In this document: positions 48,021 to 57,509 of the stretch, piece after piece
Numbering within the stretch: position 1 is the first letter of the stretch
Layout: each line of letters begins with the position of its first letter
The notes under the pieces: generated by a model
Seen by the model: only the letters and a program-made list of their open reading frames with translations
What the model was told of the DNA's origin: nothing
The model's database searches: none
Assembly (NCBI GenBank): GCA_019090795.1
Contig: JAHRVG010000029.1
Coordinates: 1-64,000 of the forward strand
DNA: 64,000 nucleotides
From: Paracoccaceae bacterium
GTDB lineage: Bacteria > Pseudomonadota > Alphaproteobacteria > Rhodobacterales > Rhodobacteraceae
Reading direction: 5' to 3'
Made by a program: the position numbers and the translations under genes

Positions 48021-49328
48021 TTAGCCGCCCAAACCGGGTAAATATAATACGACCTGCGGGAATGCGATCATGATTGCCAGTACGACCACGTCCGATAACA
48101 GGAACCAAAGCACACCTTTGAATATCGCGCTGATCGGTACGGAGTTGCCGACAATGCCTTTGATAACAAACACATTCAGCCCTACGGGCGGCGTTATTAA
48201 CCCCATTTCCACCAATTTGGTCGCCAGCAGGCCAAACCAGATCAGGCTTATGTGCTGGGCTTCAAAAATTGGTAGCAGGATCGGCAAGGTCAACAACATG
48301 ATGCCCAGTGGATCAAGGATCATTCCCAGTAACAGGAAAATTATCGCCGTACCCAATACAAGAATCAGATAACTGGCCCCCATTTCGATTACAGCAGAGG
48401 ACATAGCGGAGGGTACGCCGCTGATTGCCAGAAACCGGGTAAACAGATTGGCCCCTACAGCGATAATGAAAATCGCCGCAGTTGTCTTGGCAGTGTCAAT
48501 AAGCGCAACCTTGGTTACTTTCCAATTCAGCGTTTTGCGGGCAGCCGCGACGACAAATGACATCGCTGCGCCAACGGCCCCTGCCTCGGTCGGGGTGAAA
48601 ACACCCGTGAAAAGCCCGCCAAATACACCGGCAACCAAAGCAAGTACTGGCCAGGTTTCACCCAGAGCCTCGATGCGTTCACGCGTTGTTATGGTTTCGT
48701 CGATGGTTGGTGCAAGCGATGGGTTCAGGGTGCAGCGGATCACAATCACCACTGTATATCCCACCATAGTCAGCAGGCCGGGTACAATGGCCGCCAAAAA
48801 CAGCTTGCTGATCGCCACCTCTGCAAAGATGCCATAGATGATCAGAATGATACTGGGCGGGATCAGCGACCCCATCGTGCCAGCCGCCGCAACGACCGAA
48901 GCGCTTAGGCCCGGATCATATTTGCGCTGCAACATTTCTGGCACCGCAATACGGCCCATTGCGGCCGCCGTTGCAAGGCTGGAACCGGAAGCCGCAGAAA
49001 ACAAAGCTGCGCCGCCAATACTGGCCACTGCCAACCCGCCGGGCATCCATGACAACCAGACACGGGCTGCGCGAAAGATACCTTTGGTCAGCTCGGTCTG
49101 ATAGCAAATATAGCCCATTAGCAGGAACATTGGAATCGAACTAAGCGTCCAATGCGCCGCAAAATCATACGGGATTGCCGTCAGCAAGCCCCAGGCAGGT
49201 ATGCTGCCCAGCATATACCAGAACCCCCCGAAGGAAACCAACCCGAGGGCGACGGCGATTGGTACCCGAATAAGGACAAGGACGATAACAAGGATGATAC
49301 CGGATATGCCGGTTGCAAAAAAGGACAT
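48021..49328 (-). CDS. dctM: TRAP transporter large permease DctM
   Basis: A 435-residue, about 12-helix protein with DctM motifs (GLASVVAAAGTMGSLIPPSI-like region at LSASVVAAAGTMGSLIPPSI; GVFTPTEAGAVGAAMSFVVA; LVEMGLITPPVGLNVFVIKG). It is the sodium-coupled transport subunit. It lies 5 bp after dctQ in the transcription direction and 112 bp before dctP. Confidence 0.96.
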   Translation of the reverse strand: MSFFATGISGIILVIVLVLIRVPIAVALGLVSFGGFWYMLGSIPAWGLLTAIPYDFAAHWTLSSIPMFLLMGYICYQTELTKGIFRAARVWLSWMPGGLAVASIGGAALFSAASGSSLATAAAMGRIAVPEMLQRKYDPGLSASVVAAAGTMGSLIPPSIILIIYGIFAEVAISKLFLAAIVPGLLTMVGYTVVIVIRCTLNPSLAPTIDETITTRERIEALGETWPVLALVAGVFGGLFTGVFTPTEAGAVGAAMSFVVAAARKTLNWKVTKVALIDTAKTTAAIFIIAVGANLFTRFLAISGVPSAMSSAVIEMGASYLILVLGTAIIFLLLGMILDPLGIMLLTLPILLPIFEAQHISLIWFGLLATKLVEMGLITPPVGLNVFVIKGIVGNSVPISAIFKGVLWFLLSDVVVLAIMIAFPQVVLYLPGLGG

Positions 49329-49333
49329 CTGTA

Positions 49334-49861
49334 TTAGTCTCCTGCGGTCATATCAGAGGATTCAACGACCATGTCTTCATTGGTAAAGGGGCGGCGGATA
49401 AGCTTGAGCAGTAAAACGACGGTCAGCAAGCCACAGCCAATTGGCAAAAAGAAACGCCCCGGCCACAGTGCGACACTGAACATGCCCATAGAATATTCAC
49501 CGACTTCGAATTTTTCCAACGCGTCAAACCAAGTACGATAGGTCAGCAGCGCCAAATAGAAGGTTGAAAACGTCAGTGCTATCACATCCAGAACTGTCTT
49601 GCCGCGATCCGGCAGCAGGGAATAGATGACATCAACATGAATATGCCCGTTTTTCTTCTCAACAAAGGCAAGTGGCAGAAACACCAGTGCGACCATGTAA
49701 TAGCCGGATACGATCTCAACTGTGCCCGGTAGCGGCTCTGGTGAAAACTGGCTCAATATTACATCAAGCGTCACATGCAGCATCATTGCAGCTGCAAGGA
49801 CAATTGAGGCGACCATTAACAGACTTGATAGTGCGTCGGTCACCTTCATTAGTAATTGCAT
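49334..49861 (-). CDS. dctQ: TRAP transporter small permease DctQ
   Basis: A 175-residue protein with four membrane helices and the DctQ pattern (EIVSGYYMVALVFLPLAFVE, then KKNGHIHVDVIYSLLP). It pairs with DctM. GGGAGGATA lies before the ATG. The 57-bp gap upstream, after the enoyl-CoA hydratase, holds a short ACTAGTTTT direct repeat. Confidence 0.92.
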   Translation of the reverse strand: MQLLMKVTDALSSLLMVASIVLAAAMMLHVTLDVILSQFSPEPLPGTVEIVSGYYMVALVFLPLAFVEKKNGHIHVDVIYSLLPDRGKTVLDVIALTFSTFYLALLTYRTWFDALEKFEVGEYSMGMFSVALWPGRFFLPIGCGLLTVVLLLKLIRRPFTNEDMVVESSDMTAGD

Positions 49862-49918
49862 TGTATCCTCCCCGTTTTTCTTACTAGTTTTAATATTTCT
49901 TATACTAGTTTTTCTATT

Positions 49919-50695
49919 TCAAAGACCATGAAACACCGGCGAACGCTTTTCAAGGAATGATTTGGCTCCCTCGCCGTGATCTTGGCTTTTAACGACCTGT
50001 CCCTGGGCCATGATCTCGACCTCCAGAAATGCCTCTAGCGACGGTGATTGTGCCATGCGCAGCATTCGTTTGTTGGCAGCAAAGGCAAAGGTTGGCCCCG
50101 CCGCTAGTTCAACGGCGTAATCGCGTGCAGCCTGATCCATATCTTCATCGCTGTGCACCTGTGTCACCAACCCCAGAGACAGCGCCTCATCTGCGCGCAC
50201 AGTGCGCGCGCTATAGGCAAGATCAATGGTGCGTTGGCGCCCCAGTTGATTGCTCAGGAAGTAGGCAGCGCCGCCATCCATCGCCAACCCGATTTTTTTA
50301 AACACCAGCGCCATTTTTGCCGTTTCTGAGGCCACAATCACATCGCAGGCCAGTGCAATGCTCATTCCGATCCCCACTGCAGGGCCGCGTAAGGCGCAAA
50401 CCACCGGTTTATTGATGTTGTGAATCGCCAATATCATCTGGTGGGCGCGCATTATCCTGTTTCGATCGCCAACGATGTCATCTTTCCCCATCGAGCTGAC
50501 ATCCGCACCGGCACAAAATGCACGGCCCTCTGAGCGCAGCAATACAGCACGCACGGATGTATCGCTATCAAGGCGGCGAAACACCGCCAGCAATTCGGCG
50601 CGCATTTCCAGCGTAAGCGCATTCAGCTTGTCCGGACGATTCAGCGATACGGTTACCAGCCCGTCTTTCTGCTCTACGGTAATTTCATTGGTCAA
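49919..50695 (-). CDS. Enoyl-CoA hydratase/isomerase family protein (1)
   Basis: A 258-residue crotonase-fold protein. The oxyanion-hole region is SEGRAFCAGADVSSMGKDD and the second is KPVVCALRGPAVGIGMSIAL; the position after it (LAMDGGAAYFLSNQLGRQRT) has Asp-Gly-Gly rather than the double Glu of classical hydratases, as in isomerases of the PaaG type. It hydrates or isomerises an enoyl-CoA. The start is TTG with GGGAGGGTG 6-7 bases upstream; an ATG nearby is out of frame. It is in the minus-strand run with the dehydrogenases and CoA-transferase. Confidence 0.92.
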   Translation of the reverse strand: MTNEITVEQKDGLVTVSLNRPDKLNALTLEMRAELLAVFRRLDSDTSVRAVLLRSEGRAFCAGADVSSMGKDDIVGDRNRIMRAHQMILAIHNINKPVVCALRGPAVGIGMSIALACDVIVASETAKMALVFKKIGLAMDGGAAYFLSNQLGRQRTIDLAYSARTVRADEALSLGLVTQVHSDEDMDQAARDYAVELAAGPTFAFAANKRMLRMAQSPSLEAFLEVEIMAQGQVVKSQDHGEGAKSFLEKRSPVFHGL

Positions 50696-50713
50696 TTTTC
50701 ACCCTCCCTTTTA

Positions 50714-51868
50714 TCAGTCGCGAAAAATCGCGGCGGCGATTGCGTTCTTGTGAATTTGCGTTGTCCCGCCGGTTATGGTCAGCATCCGCACATCGCGCAC
50801 CATGCGTTCCAGCGGCAGTGATCCGAAATAACCATATCCGCCAAACATCTGCATCGCGTCATGGGTGACTTTCTGGGCCATCTCTGTCGATTGCAATTTA
50901 GCGATGGAACATAGGATCGGATCAGGCTTGCCCGCGTCGATCATTGACAGTGCGTTATAGCACAAGGCCCGCGCCGCCTCGATTTGAACGCGCATGTCGG
51001 ACATCATCCATTGCAGCCCCTGCATTTCAGACAGGGTTTTTCCGAACTGGCTGCGGGTTTTCATGTAGTTCCGCGCCTCGTCAAAAGCGCCCTCGGCCAC
51101 GCCAAGCGCCAAAACCCCCATGCCAGTGCGGGTCGCATTATAAACCGCAATCGGTTTGACAAAACCGCTGGAATTTTCTGCCACGCCTTCTGTTACCAGA
51201 TGATCTGCAGGCACGAACACATCGTCAAAATGGATCTCGCATTCGTTACAACCGCGTGCCCCCATCTTTTGTTCAAGGATATGGATCGTGACGCCGGGGC
51301 TATCGCGTTTGACCAGAACCGTACCGACCCCGCGCGCGCCTTTGCTTTCGCAAAAACGGGCATAGACCAGCAGATAATCTGCGCGGTCCCCGAAAGTGGT
51401 AAAAATCTTACCGCCGTTCAGCAGATAGCCGCCATCGGTTTTGCGCACCGAAGTTGTTACTGCCGTGGCATCTGATCCGGCCTGTGGTTCTGTCCAAGCG
51501 ATAGAACAATCAATTTCGCCACGCGCGAAACGGGGCAAGAATGCCTGTTTCAATTCTTCCGACCCACAGGTGGCAATGATCCGAGGCGAAACGTTCTGGT
51601 CATGCACAATCAGCGCGGTGTTGAAATCGACCTTGGCGATTTCCTCGATCACCAGATAGACATCCACCAGCGACGCGCCGTCGCCGCCGTATTCCTCGGG
51701 GATGGTCATGCCGAGATAGCCCAGATCGGCCAGTCGTTTGTGGTTTTCGTCAGGGTAAACCCCCTCGGCATCCCAACGCGCGGCGGTGTCCTTGAACACG
51801 CCTTGCGCCAGTTTACGGGCGGCATCCTGAAGCGCTATTTGTTCGGTAGACAGGCTGTTAATGTGCAT
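50714..51868 (-). CDS. Acyl-CoA dehydrogenase (1), possibly non-catalytic partner
   Basis: A 384-residue flavoprotein of the acyl-CoA dehydrogenase family (IAWTEPQAGSDATAVTTSVR; RSQFGKTLSEMQGLQWMMSD; MQMFGGYGYFGSLPLERMVR). At the usual catalytic-Glu position it reads MLTITGGTTQIHKN, with Gly instead of Glu, and the alternative position used in isovaleryl-CoA dehydrogenase reads YNATRTGMGVLALG, with Thr. So neither known Glu is evident. It lies 9 bp after the next dehydrogenase gene, which has the alternative Glu, suggesting the two work as a complex. Confidence 0.9.
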   Translation of the reverse strand: MHINSLSTEQIALQDAARKLAQGVFKDTAARWDAEGVYPDENHKRLADLGYLGMTIPEEYGGDGASLVDVYLVIEEIAKVDFNTALIVHDQNVSPRIIATCGSEELKQAFLPRFARGEIDCSIAWTEPQAGSDATAVTTSVRKTDGGYLLNGGKIFTTFGDRADYLLVYARFCESKGARGVGTVLVKRDSPGVTIHILEQKMGARGCNECEIHFDDVFVPADHLVTEGVAENSSGFVKPIAVYNATRTGMGVLALGVAEGAFDEARNYMKTRSQFGKTLSEMQGLQWMMSDMRVQIEAARALCYNALSMIDAGKPDPILCSIAKLQSTEMAQKVTHDAMQMFGGYGYFGSLPLERMVRDVRMLTITGGTTQIHKNAIAAAIFRD

Positions 51869-51877
51869 CTCGACCCC

Positions 51878-53059
51878 CTAGCCACGCCGCTGGTTAAAGC
51901 TGTGACCATAGGTCAGAGCTGCGATGGTATTGCGCAGGATTTCAACTGTGCCACCGCCGAGCGCAAAACCGCGGGCATCGCGCACCATGCGCTCCATCGG
52001 GTATTCGCGGGTGTATCCATTGTGGCCGTGAATCTGCAGCGCCTCGTTGGTGACTTTCTGCGCCATTTCATTGGCGAACAGTTTGGCCATTGTAGCATCC
52101 ATCGGATCGGGAAACCCGTTGGCGGCCTGATGGGTCGCGGCGCGGTAGACCATAAGGCGACCGGCGTGGATTTGGGTGGCCATATCGGCAATTTTCCATT
52201 GCAGGCCCTGAAATTCGTTAATTGGGCGGCCGAACTGATGCCGCACTTCGCTGTATTCTTTGGCTGCATCAAAGGCACCCTGCGCCAGACCGATGCACAT
52301 GGCGGCATTGCCAACCCGTTCCGGGCCAAATGAACTCATCAACAGTCCAAATGATTTGGAACTTTCGGGATTGCCGACAAGCAAAACATCCTCAGGACCA
52401 ACGTGGTAGTTTTCCAGCGTGATGTCTGCCTCTGGCAACCCGCGACCGCCCATCTTCTTGGAGATATGGCCGACAGTGACGCCTTTTTTCTTCATGTTGA
52501 CGATAAACGCGCCGATGCCTTTGGCGCCTTTTGATCCGGCACAACGCGCAAAAACCATCAGATAATCGGCTACATGGCCGCCGGTGCAGAAACATTTCGA
52601 CCCGTTCAACAGCCAGCCATCGCCATCCTCGACTGCTGTGGTGCGCAGATCGGTGACGGCTGATCCGGCCTCGGGTTCGCTGATTGAAATCGCAATGAAT
52701 GTCTTGCCCTGCGCCACGCCTGGCAACAGCCGTTTCTTTTGCTCATCCGTACCCAACTGGTTGATTGCCCGTGCCGGACCGTTCAAATACAGCTGACACA
52801 CCAACGATGTGTTAAAACACACCCGCGCCATTTCTTCCAGAAACACAGCGCCCTGAATGATAGGCGCGCCTGATCCGCCGTATTCTTCGGGAACAAACAT
52901 GCCCAGATATCCCAGCTCGGCCAGCTTATCGCGGTTTTCGGTGGGGAAGGTTTCGTGTTCATCCCAATAGGCGGCCTTTGCGCTAAATTCGGTTTCGGCA
53001 AGGCGGCGTACCGTATGGCGGAAATCTTCTAGTTCATCATCAAGTTGGAAAGAGACCAT
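51878..53059 (-). CDS. Acyl-CoA dehydrogenase (2)
   Basis: A 393-residue member of the family (IAISISEPEAGSAVTDLRTT; RHQFGRPINEFQGLQWKIAD; LQIHGHNGYTREYPMERMVR). The classical Glu site is Gly (FALGGGTVEILRN), but Glu is present at the isovaleryl-type position (SSFGPERVGNAAMC), so it is probably catalytic. It oxidises an acyl-CoA to the 2-enoyl form with FAD, passing electrons to ETF. ATG 53059 follows AAGGA; a TTG three codons earlier is in frame. Confidence 0.92.
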   Translation of the reverse strand: MVSFQLDDELEDFRHTVRRLAETEFSAKAAYWDEHETFPTENRDKLAELGYLGMFVPEEYGGSGAPIIQGAVFLEEMARVCFNTSLVCQLYLNGPARAINQLGTDEQKKRLLPGVAQGKTFIAISISEPEAGSAVTDLRTTAVEDGDGWLLNGSKCFCTGGHVADYLMVFARCAGSKGAKGIGAFIVNMKKKGVTVGHISKKMGGRGLPEADITLENYHVGPEDVLLVGNPESSKSFGLLMSSFGPERVGNAAMCIGLAQGAFDAAKEYSEVRHQFGRPINEFQGLQWKIADMATQIHAGRLMVYRAATHQAANGFPDPMDATMAKLFANEMAQKVTNEALQIHGHNGYTREYPMERMVRDARGFALGGGTVEILRNTIAALTYGHSFNQRRG

Positions 53060-53071
53060 CGGGGGCAATCC

Positions 53072-54262
53072 TTATTCTGGGTTTGTGGGTGCTGGCTTAC
53101 GGCCTAGCACCTGATTAGTGTGTTCACCGGCATTTGGCGCGCGGCTGGGTTTGGTGCGGGCGTGCCGCGAAAATCGAAAAGGGGAGGCTGGCACCGGGAC
53201 CGAACCAAGGCCTGCGTGCGGTTGCTCAACAATCATGCCACGTTTGACCATGTCGGGATCGCGGGCGATCTCGCTGATCTGGCGCACGGGCGCAGAGGGA
53301 ACATTGGCCTGATTGAGGGCGGCGAAAACCTGCTCCCGCGTTTGTGTTCCGGTCCAGGCGCCGACCAGCGCATCAACCTCGGCACGGCGCGCTGTGCGTT
53401 CGATATTTCCCGCATAACGGGGATCGGTGGCCAGATGCGGCGCACCCATAGCCCGCGCCATCGCGGCCCAATGGCGATCGGTAAGGCACATGATCGAGAC
53501 CGACCCGTCCGTAGTGGGGTAAATATCATAAGGCGTAACTTCGAGTACGCCCTGACTGTTGCCCGCGCGGGGTACAAAGTTATCTGGGTTCAGCAGATAG
53601 CTGGAAATATTAGAGGCCAGCGCGTGGTGCGCTACGTCTTGCATTGCCACCTCTACTTTTTGGCCGATACCGCTGTTGCCTCGTTCCAGTAGGGCCGCCA
53701 GGATGCCGCCATAAAGATGTACACCGGTCAGAAAGTCGGTGATCGCAGCGCCGGATTTCAGCGGTGGCCCATCGGCAAAACCGGTGATCGACATCAACCC
53801 GGAAAAGGCCTGTATGGGGAAATCCATCGCCGGGGCATCATGGCATTCAGAATCAGCCGCATAACCCTTGCCAGAGCCGTAAACCAGCCGTGGATTGAGC
53901 GGATGTATTACATCCTCAAAGCCCAGACCCAACCGTTCCATGGTGCCGGGCCGGAAATTCTCGATCAAAACATCGGCATCTGCCACCAGATCCAGAAACG
54001 CCTGACGGTCCGTTTCGTCATGTAAATCAAGGGTGACGCTTTTTTTGTTTGAGTTTAGCATCATCACCGCCGGGTTTTCCCCGGCACGGGTTTTGAAGCG
54101 GATCGGATCACCGGTTGGCCCTTCGATCTTGATCACCTCGGCCCCCAGAAACCCGAACAGCAAACCACAATACGGGCCGAGGTAAACCTGCCCCATGTCA
54201 ATCACCTTGATGCCGTCAAGCGGTTGGCCGGTTTGTGGCGTTTGTTCGGAACTCTGGGCCAT
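53072..54262 (-). CDS. Class III (CaiB/BaiF family) CoA-transferase
   Basis: A 396-residue protein with the family start (LDGIKVIDMGQVYLGPYCGL), the CoA-binding MMLNSNKKSVTLDLHDETDR, and the region HDAPAMDFPIQAFSGLMSIT, where the Asp before FPIQA matches the residue that forms the CoA thioester intermediate. It moves CoA from a donor acyl-CoA to a carboxylic acid, here probably the imported substrate. It sits 3 bp from the neighbouring hydratase gene and 12 bp from the dehydrogenase. Confidence 0.94.
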   Translation of the reverse strand: MAQSSEQTPQTGQPLDGIKVIDMGQVYLGPYCGLLFGFLGAEVIKIEGPTGDPIRFKTRAGENPAVMMLNSNKKSVTLDLHDETDRQAFLDLVADADVLIENFRPGTMERLGLGFEDVIHPLNPRLVYGSGKGYAADSECHDAPAMDFPIQAFSGLMSITGFADGPPLKSGAAITDFLTGVHLYGGILAALLERGNSGIGQKVEVAMQDVAHHALASNISSYLLNPDNFVPRAGNSQGVLEVTPYDIYPTTDGSVSIMCLTDRHWAAMARAMGAPHLATDPRYAGNIERTARRAEVDALVGAWTGTQTREQVFAALNQANVPSAPVRQISEIARDPDMVKRGMIVEQPHAGLGSVPVPASPFRFSRHARTKPSRAPNAGEHTNQVLGRKPAPTNPE

Positions 54263-54265
54263 TGT

Positions 54266-55036
54266 CTAGCGTCCTTTGAAAACGGGTTTGCGTTTCTCTA
54301 GAAATGCTGAAACCGCGTTCTGGTGATCCTCTGTTTCCATGATGTAGGCCTCGCCCACAGCTTCCAGCTCCAGATAGGAGGCGAAATCAATATCCATGCC
54401 CCGGTTCAGCATTGCCTTGCCTAGGCCAAAGGCGCGGGTTGGTCCTGCGGCTAGCTTTTCCGCCAGCGCCATGGCTTCGTCCAAGATGGTTTCAGAGGAG
54501 TGAACCGCATGTACGATGCCAAGATTTTGCGCTTCTTCGGCGCCAATTGTTTCCGCCAGAAAAAACATCGCCTTGGCACGTTGGGTGCCAATCATGCGTG
54601 CCAGCAGATACAAACCGCCACCATCGGGAACAATAGCCACGCGCGAATAGGATTGGCAAAACTTGGCCAAAGGCGACGCTAAAATCAGATCGCCGAGCAG
54701 TGCCAGATTGAACCCTACTCCGTATGCAGGCCCGTCCACCGCAGCAATAATCGGCTTTTCTAGATCATAGAATATTCGCGTGACACGGTGCTGTTGCTTT
54801 AGGCGATCCCGCATTTCAACCGGCGTTGCTTTAGCAAAAGAACTGATATCGCCACCTGAACAGAACGCACCGGGCCCACCGGAAAACACTACGGAACGCA
54901 CATCAGGGTCGTCGCGCACTTCGGTAGCGATTTTTTCCATTTCCAGACGCGCCGTGTAATTGAGGGCATTGCGCTTTTCCGGAAAGTCGATGGTCATCAC
55001 CCCGACGTTTCCGATTTTCTCATATCTCAATGGCAT
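54266..55036 (-). CDS. Enoyl-CoA hydratase/isomerase family protein (2)
   Basis: A 256-residue crotonase-fold protein (GGPGAFCSGGDISSFAKATP; KPIIAAVDGPAYGVGFNLAL; VAIVPDGGGLYLLARMIGTQ). As in the first copy, the active-site segment has Asp-Gly-Gly. The two differ enough to be separate enzymes. It is the first gene of the minus-strand operon, with GGGGAGG 5 bases before the ATG, facing the divergent gap with the two palindromes. Confidence 0.92.
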   Translation of the reverse strand: MPLRYEKIGNVGVMTIDFPEKRNALNYTARLEMEKIATEVRDDPDVRSVVFSGGPGAFCSGGDISSFAKATPVEMRDRLKQQHRVTRIFYDLEKPIIAAVDGPAYGVGFNLALLGDLILASPLAKFCQSYSRVAIVPDGGGLYLLARMIGTQRAKAMFFLAETIGAEEAQNLGIVHAVHSSETILDEAMALAEKLAAGPTRAFGLGKAMLNRGMDIDFASYLELEAVGEAYIMETEDHQNAVSAFLEKRKPVFKGR

Positions 55037-55234
55037 TGAAACCTCCCCAGATCTCCGCGCGGTGATTCGGCTAAAAATTTTGCAAGCAGGCGCAAGTCAG
55101 CAGGCAAAAATGTCTAGTAACTGTTCGCAAATCTGTGCCTTTCCTCGTGTTTAAGGTGACGCCAGAACATGCATCCGAAAAATTGAATCGTTTCATTCAG
55201 GCTAGCAAACAAGACAGCTTGCATCTAGTATTAT

Positions 55235-55298
55235 TTCTAACAAATGTTTGAAACACGCCCTATCAACGCAAATGTGTTATTTCTAACAAATGTTTGAA
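55235..55298. promoter_or_regulatory. Two copies of an 18-bp palindromic operator in the divergent gap
   Basis: TTCTAACAAATGTTTGAA occurs at 55235-55252 and 55281-55298, inside a longer 22-bp direct repeat (55231-55252, 55277-55298), with starts 46 bp apart. It fits the symmetric consensus TTCnAACAnnTGTTnGAA. Palindromes of this length with AACA/TGTT arms are typical of TetR-family regulators of fatty-acid and CoA metabolism. It lies between the two divergent metabolic operons, and no regulator gene is present in the window. Confidence 0.8.
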
Positions 55299-55379
55299 GT
55301 ACCCTTTACCAACGGAAATACAACCTATACCGTTGTATGGCCGTACCTTTAACCTCTGTAACTAAAGGATAAAATAACA

Positions 55380-56351
55380 ATGTCGTTCCACCCCGCTTTT
55401 GAAAACCTGCGCTTGCCGGTTGTCTGTTCGCCGATGTTCATCATCTCGACGCCAGAATTGGTTATTGCACAATGCAAGGCCGGCGTGGTCGGGAGCTTCC
55501 CGGCACTGAACGCCCGCGAGGCCAAAGGCGAGCCGCCAATGCTGGAAACCTGGCTGCGTCAGATCACCGAAGAGTTGGATGCGTACAATCAGGAAAACCC
55601 TGATGCTCCGGCTGCCCCTTTTGCCGTGAACCAGATTGTGCACCGCTCGAATGACCGGATTGATCGGGACGTGGAGATTTGCGCCAAATGGAAGGTGCCG
55701 CTGTGGATCACCTCGCTTGGTGCACGTGCAGATGTTAATGAGGCTGCGCATTCTGCGGGCGGGTTGGTGTTGCACGACGTGATTAATAATCGTTTTGCCC
55801 ATAAGGCGATTGAAAAAGGTGCCGACGGGTTGATTGCCGTTGCAGCAGGTGCCGGAGGGCATGCGGGTAGCGTCTCGCCTTTGGCACTCATTCAGGAAAT
55901 CCGTAGTTGGTTTGACGGGCCACTGTTGTTGTCTGGTTCCATTGCCACTGGGGATGCAATTCTCGCAGCCCAAGCAATGGGGGCCGATTTGGCCTATATC
56001 GGCTCTGCGTTTATTGCCACGAAAGAGGCCAACGCCGAGGAAGCATTCAAACAGATGATTGTGGATTGCAGCGCTGACGATGTGGTTCTGACCGATTATT
56101 TCAGTGGTGTGAACGGAAACTACCTTAAGCCTTCGATCGCCCTTCAAGGGCTGGATCCGGATAATCTGCCAAGTCAGAAAAAAAGCATGAACTTGTCATC
56201 GACGGATGAAACGCCAAAAGTATGGCGCGACATTTGGGGATCGGGGCAGGGGATTGACCCAGTGAAATCCGTGGTCTCTGCGGGCGATTTGGTGGCGCGG
56301 TTGTCGCGGGAATACTACGCTGCGAAGCAGCGGATAGCGGCATTGAAATAG
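55380..56351 (+). CDS. Nitronate monooxygenase/2-nitropropane dioxygenase family FMN enzyme
   Basis: A 323-residue TIM-barrel protein with LPVVCSPMFIISTPELVIAQ at the start, the active-site segment VAAGAGGHAGSVSPLALIQE (His in GGHAG) and the FMN-binding LLLSGSIATGDAILAAQAMG, then GADLAYIGSAFIATKEA. Members oxidise nitronates or act on enoyl-acyl substrates; in beta-oxidation-type clusters their role is often not known. It leads the plus-strand operon, downstream of the two palindromes. Confidence 0.9.
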   Translation: MSFHPAFENLRLPVVCSPMFIISTPELVIAQCKAGVVGSFPALNAREAKGEPPMLETWLRQITEELDAYNQENPDAPAAPFAVNQIVHRSNDRIDRDVEICAKWKVPLWITSLGARADVNEAAHSAGGLVLHDVINNRFAHKAIEKGADGLIAVAAGAGGHAGSVSPLALIQEIRSWFDGPLLLSGSIATGDAILAAQAMGADLAYIGSAFIATKEANAEEAFKQMIVDCSADDVVLTDYFSGVNGNYLKPSIALQGLDPDNLPSQKKSMNLSSTDETPKVWRDIWGSGQGIDPVKSVVSAGDLVARLSREYYAAKQRIAALK

Positions 56352-56386
56352 GCAGCGCGACATGTGCAAAAACAAAAGGCAGAAAA

Positions 56387-57508
56387 ATGAATTTTGATTT
56401 TTCAGACGACCAAGAGGAAATCCGTCAGGCGGTGGCGAAGCTGTTGGATGGGCATACTTCATTCGCGAAATCCCATGAACTGCTGGATGCGGGAGCGGGG
56501 TTTGACCGGGATCTCTGGGCTAAACTGGCCGAGGGCGGTTGGCTGGGTGTCACCATTCCCGAGGTGCATGGTGGTTCTGGTATGGGGGCGGTTGAGCTGG
56601 CGATACTGGCTCAGGAAATGGGCCGCACTCTGGCCCCAATCCCCTTTGGTGCGGCGCAATATCTGGCGATTCCGGCACTGGTAGAGTTCGGCAGCGATGC
56701 CCAACAAGCCGCGCTGTTGCCAGAAATGGCTACGGGTCAGAAAATTGCCACGGTAGCCTTGGCTGAGACCTGCGGTTTTGCGCCGGGTGCGGTTGCCGCC
56801 AAAGTGGTTGACGGGCGTATCAGCGGGGTGAAATCCCCTGTTTCCGATGGGGCTGTTGCTGATGTTGCCATTGTCGCGGCGCTGGATAAAAACGATGCAC
56901 CGGGTTTCTATATTGTTGATCTCAAGGGAGAGGGTGTTCAGGTTGAACCTCTTGTCGGCATGGATCCGACTCGCCCGCAATCTCGCCTTGTTTTTGCAGG
57001 CGCTGAGGCGGATCAATTGGCTGGCGCCAACGCTGCTGCGATTGATCGGTTAATGGATGGCGCGGCGGTTCTGGTGGCGTTCGAACAACTGGGTGTTGCG
57101 GGGCAGGCCTTGGATATTTCCACTAAATACGCGCTGGAACGCACCGCTTTTGGCCGCCCGATCGGTAGCTTTCAGGCGCTCAAACATCGTATGGCCGATA
57201 TGTTTGCCAAGATCGAACTGGCGCGCTCCAATGCCTTTTTTGGCGCTTGGGCGTTGGCCGAAAATGATGAACGCCTGCCCGAGGCCGCAGCCTGCGCCCG
57301 CCTGACAGCCCTTGAGGCCTGCCAGTTTGCTGGTGAAGAAGCGATCCAGATTCATGGTGGCATTGGCTATACTTGGATTGCCGACCCGCATTTGTTTTTG
57401 CGTCGCGGCTGGCACCTGAAGGCAATGCTTGGCCCCACTACGATTTGGAGCGAGCGCTTGGTAAGCGCGCTCAAGGCCCCCGAAACAACGTCAGCAAAGG
57501 CCGTATAA
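56387..57508 (+). CDS. Acyl-CoA dehydrogenase (3), probable non-catalytic subunit
   Basis: A 373-residue, slightly short family member (MNFDFSDDQEEIRQAVAKLL; ERTAFGRPIGSFQALKHRMA; IQIHGGIGYTWIADPHLFLR). The C-terminus reads AMLGPTTIWSERL where a Glu-containing YEGT-type motif is expected, and no Glu is seen at the isovaleryl-type site (AVLVAFEQLGVAGQAL). This matches the short, non-catalytic partners of heteromeric dehydrogenases in sterol side-chain breakdown. It lies 1 bp before the next dehydrogenase gene. Confidence 0.88.
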   Translation: MNFDFSDDQEEIRQAVAKLLDGHTSFAKSHELLDAGAGFDRDLWAKLAEGGWLGVTIPEVHGGSGMGAVELAILAQEMGRTLAPIPFGAAQYLAIPALVEFGSDAQQAALLPEMATGQKIATVALAETCGFAPGAVAAKVVDGRISGVKSPVSDGAVADVAIVAALDKNDAPGFYIVDLKGEGVQVEPLVGMDPTRPQSRLVFAGAEADQLAGANAAAIDRLMDGAAVLVAFEQLGVAGQALDISTKYALERTAFGRPIGSFQALKHRMADMFAKIELARSNAFFGAWALAENDERLPEAAACARLTALEACQFAGEEAIQIHGGIGYTWIADPHLFLRRGWHLKAMLGPTTIWSERLVSALKAPETTSAKAV

Positions 57509-57509
57509 C

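Noticed and set aside
55362-56147. A 261-codon minus-strand open frame opposite the nitronate monooxygenase-like gene
   Set aside because: The sense strand has full family motifs and good spacing; the antisense has none.
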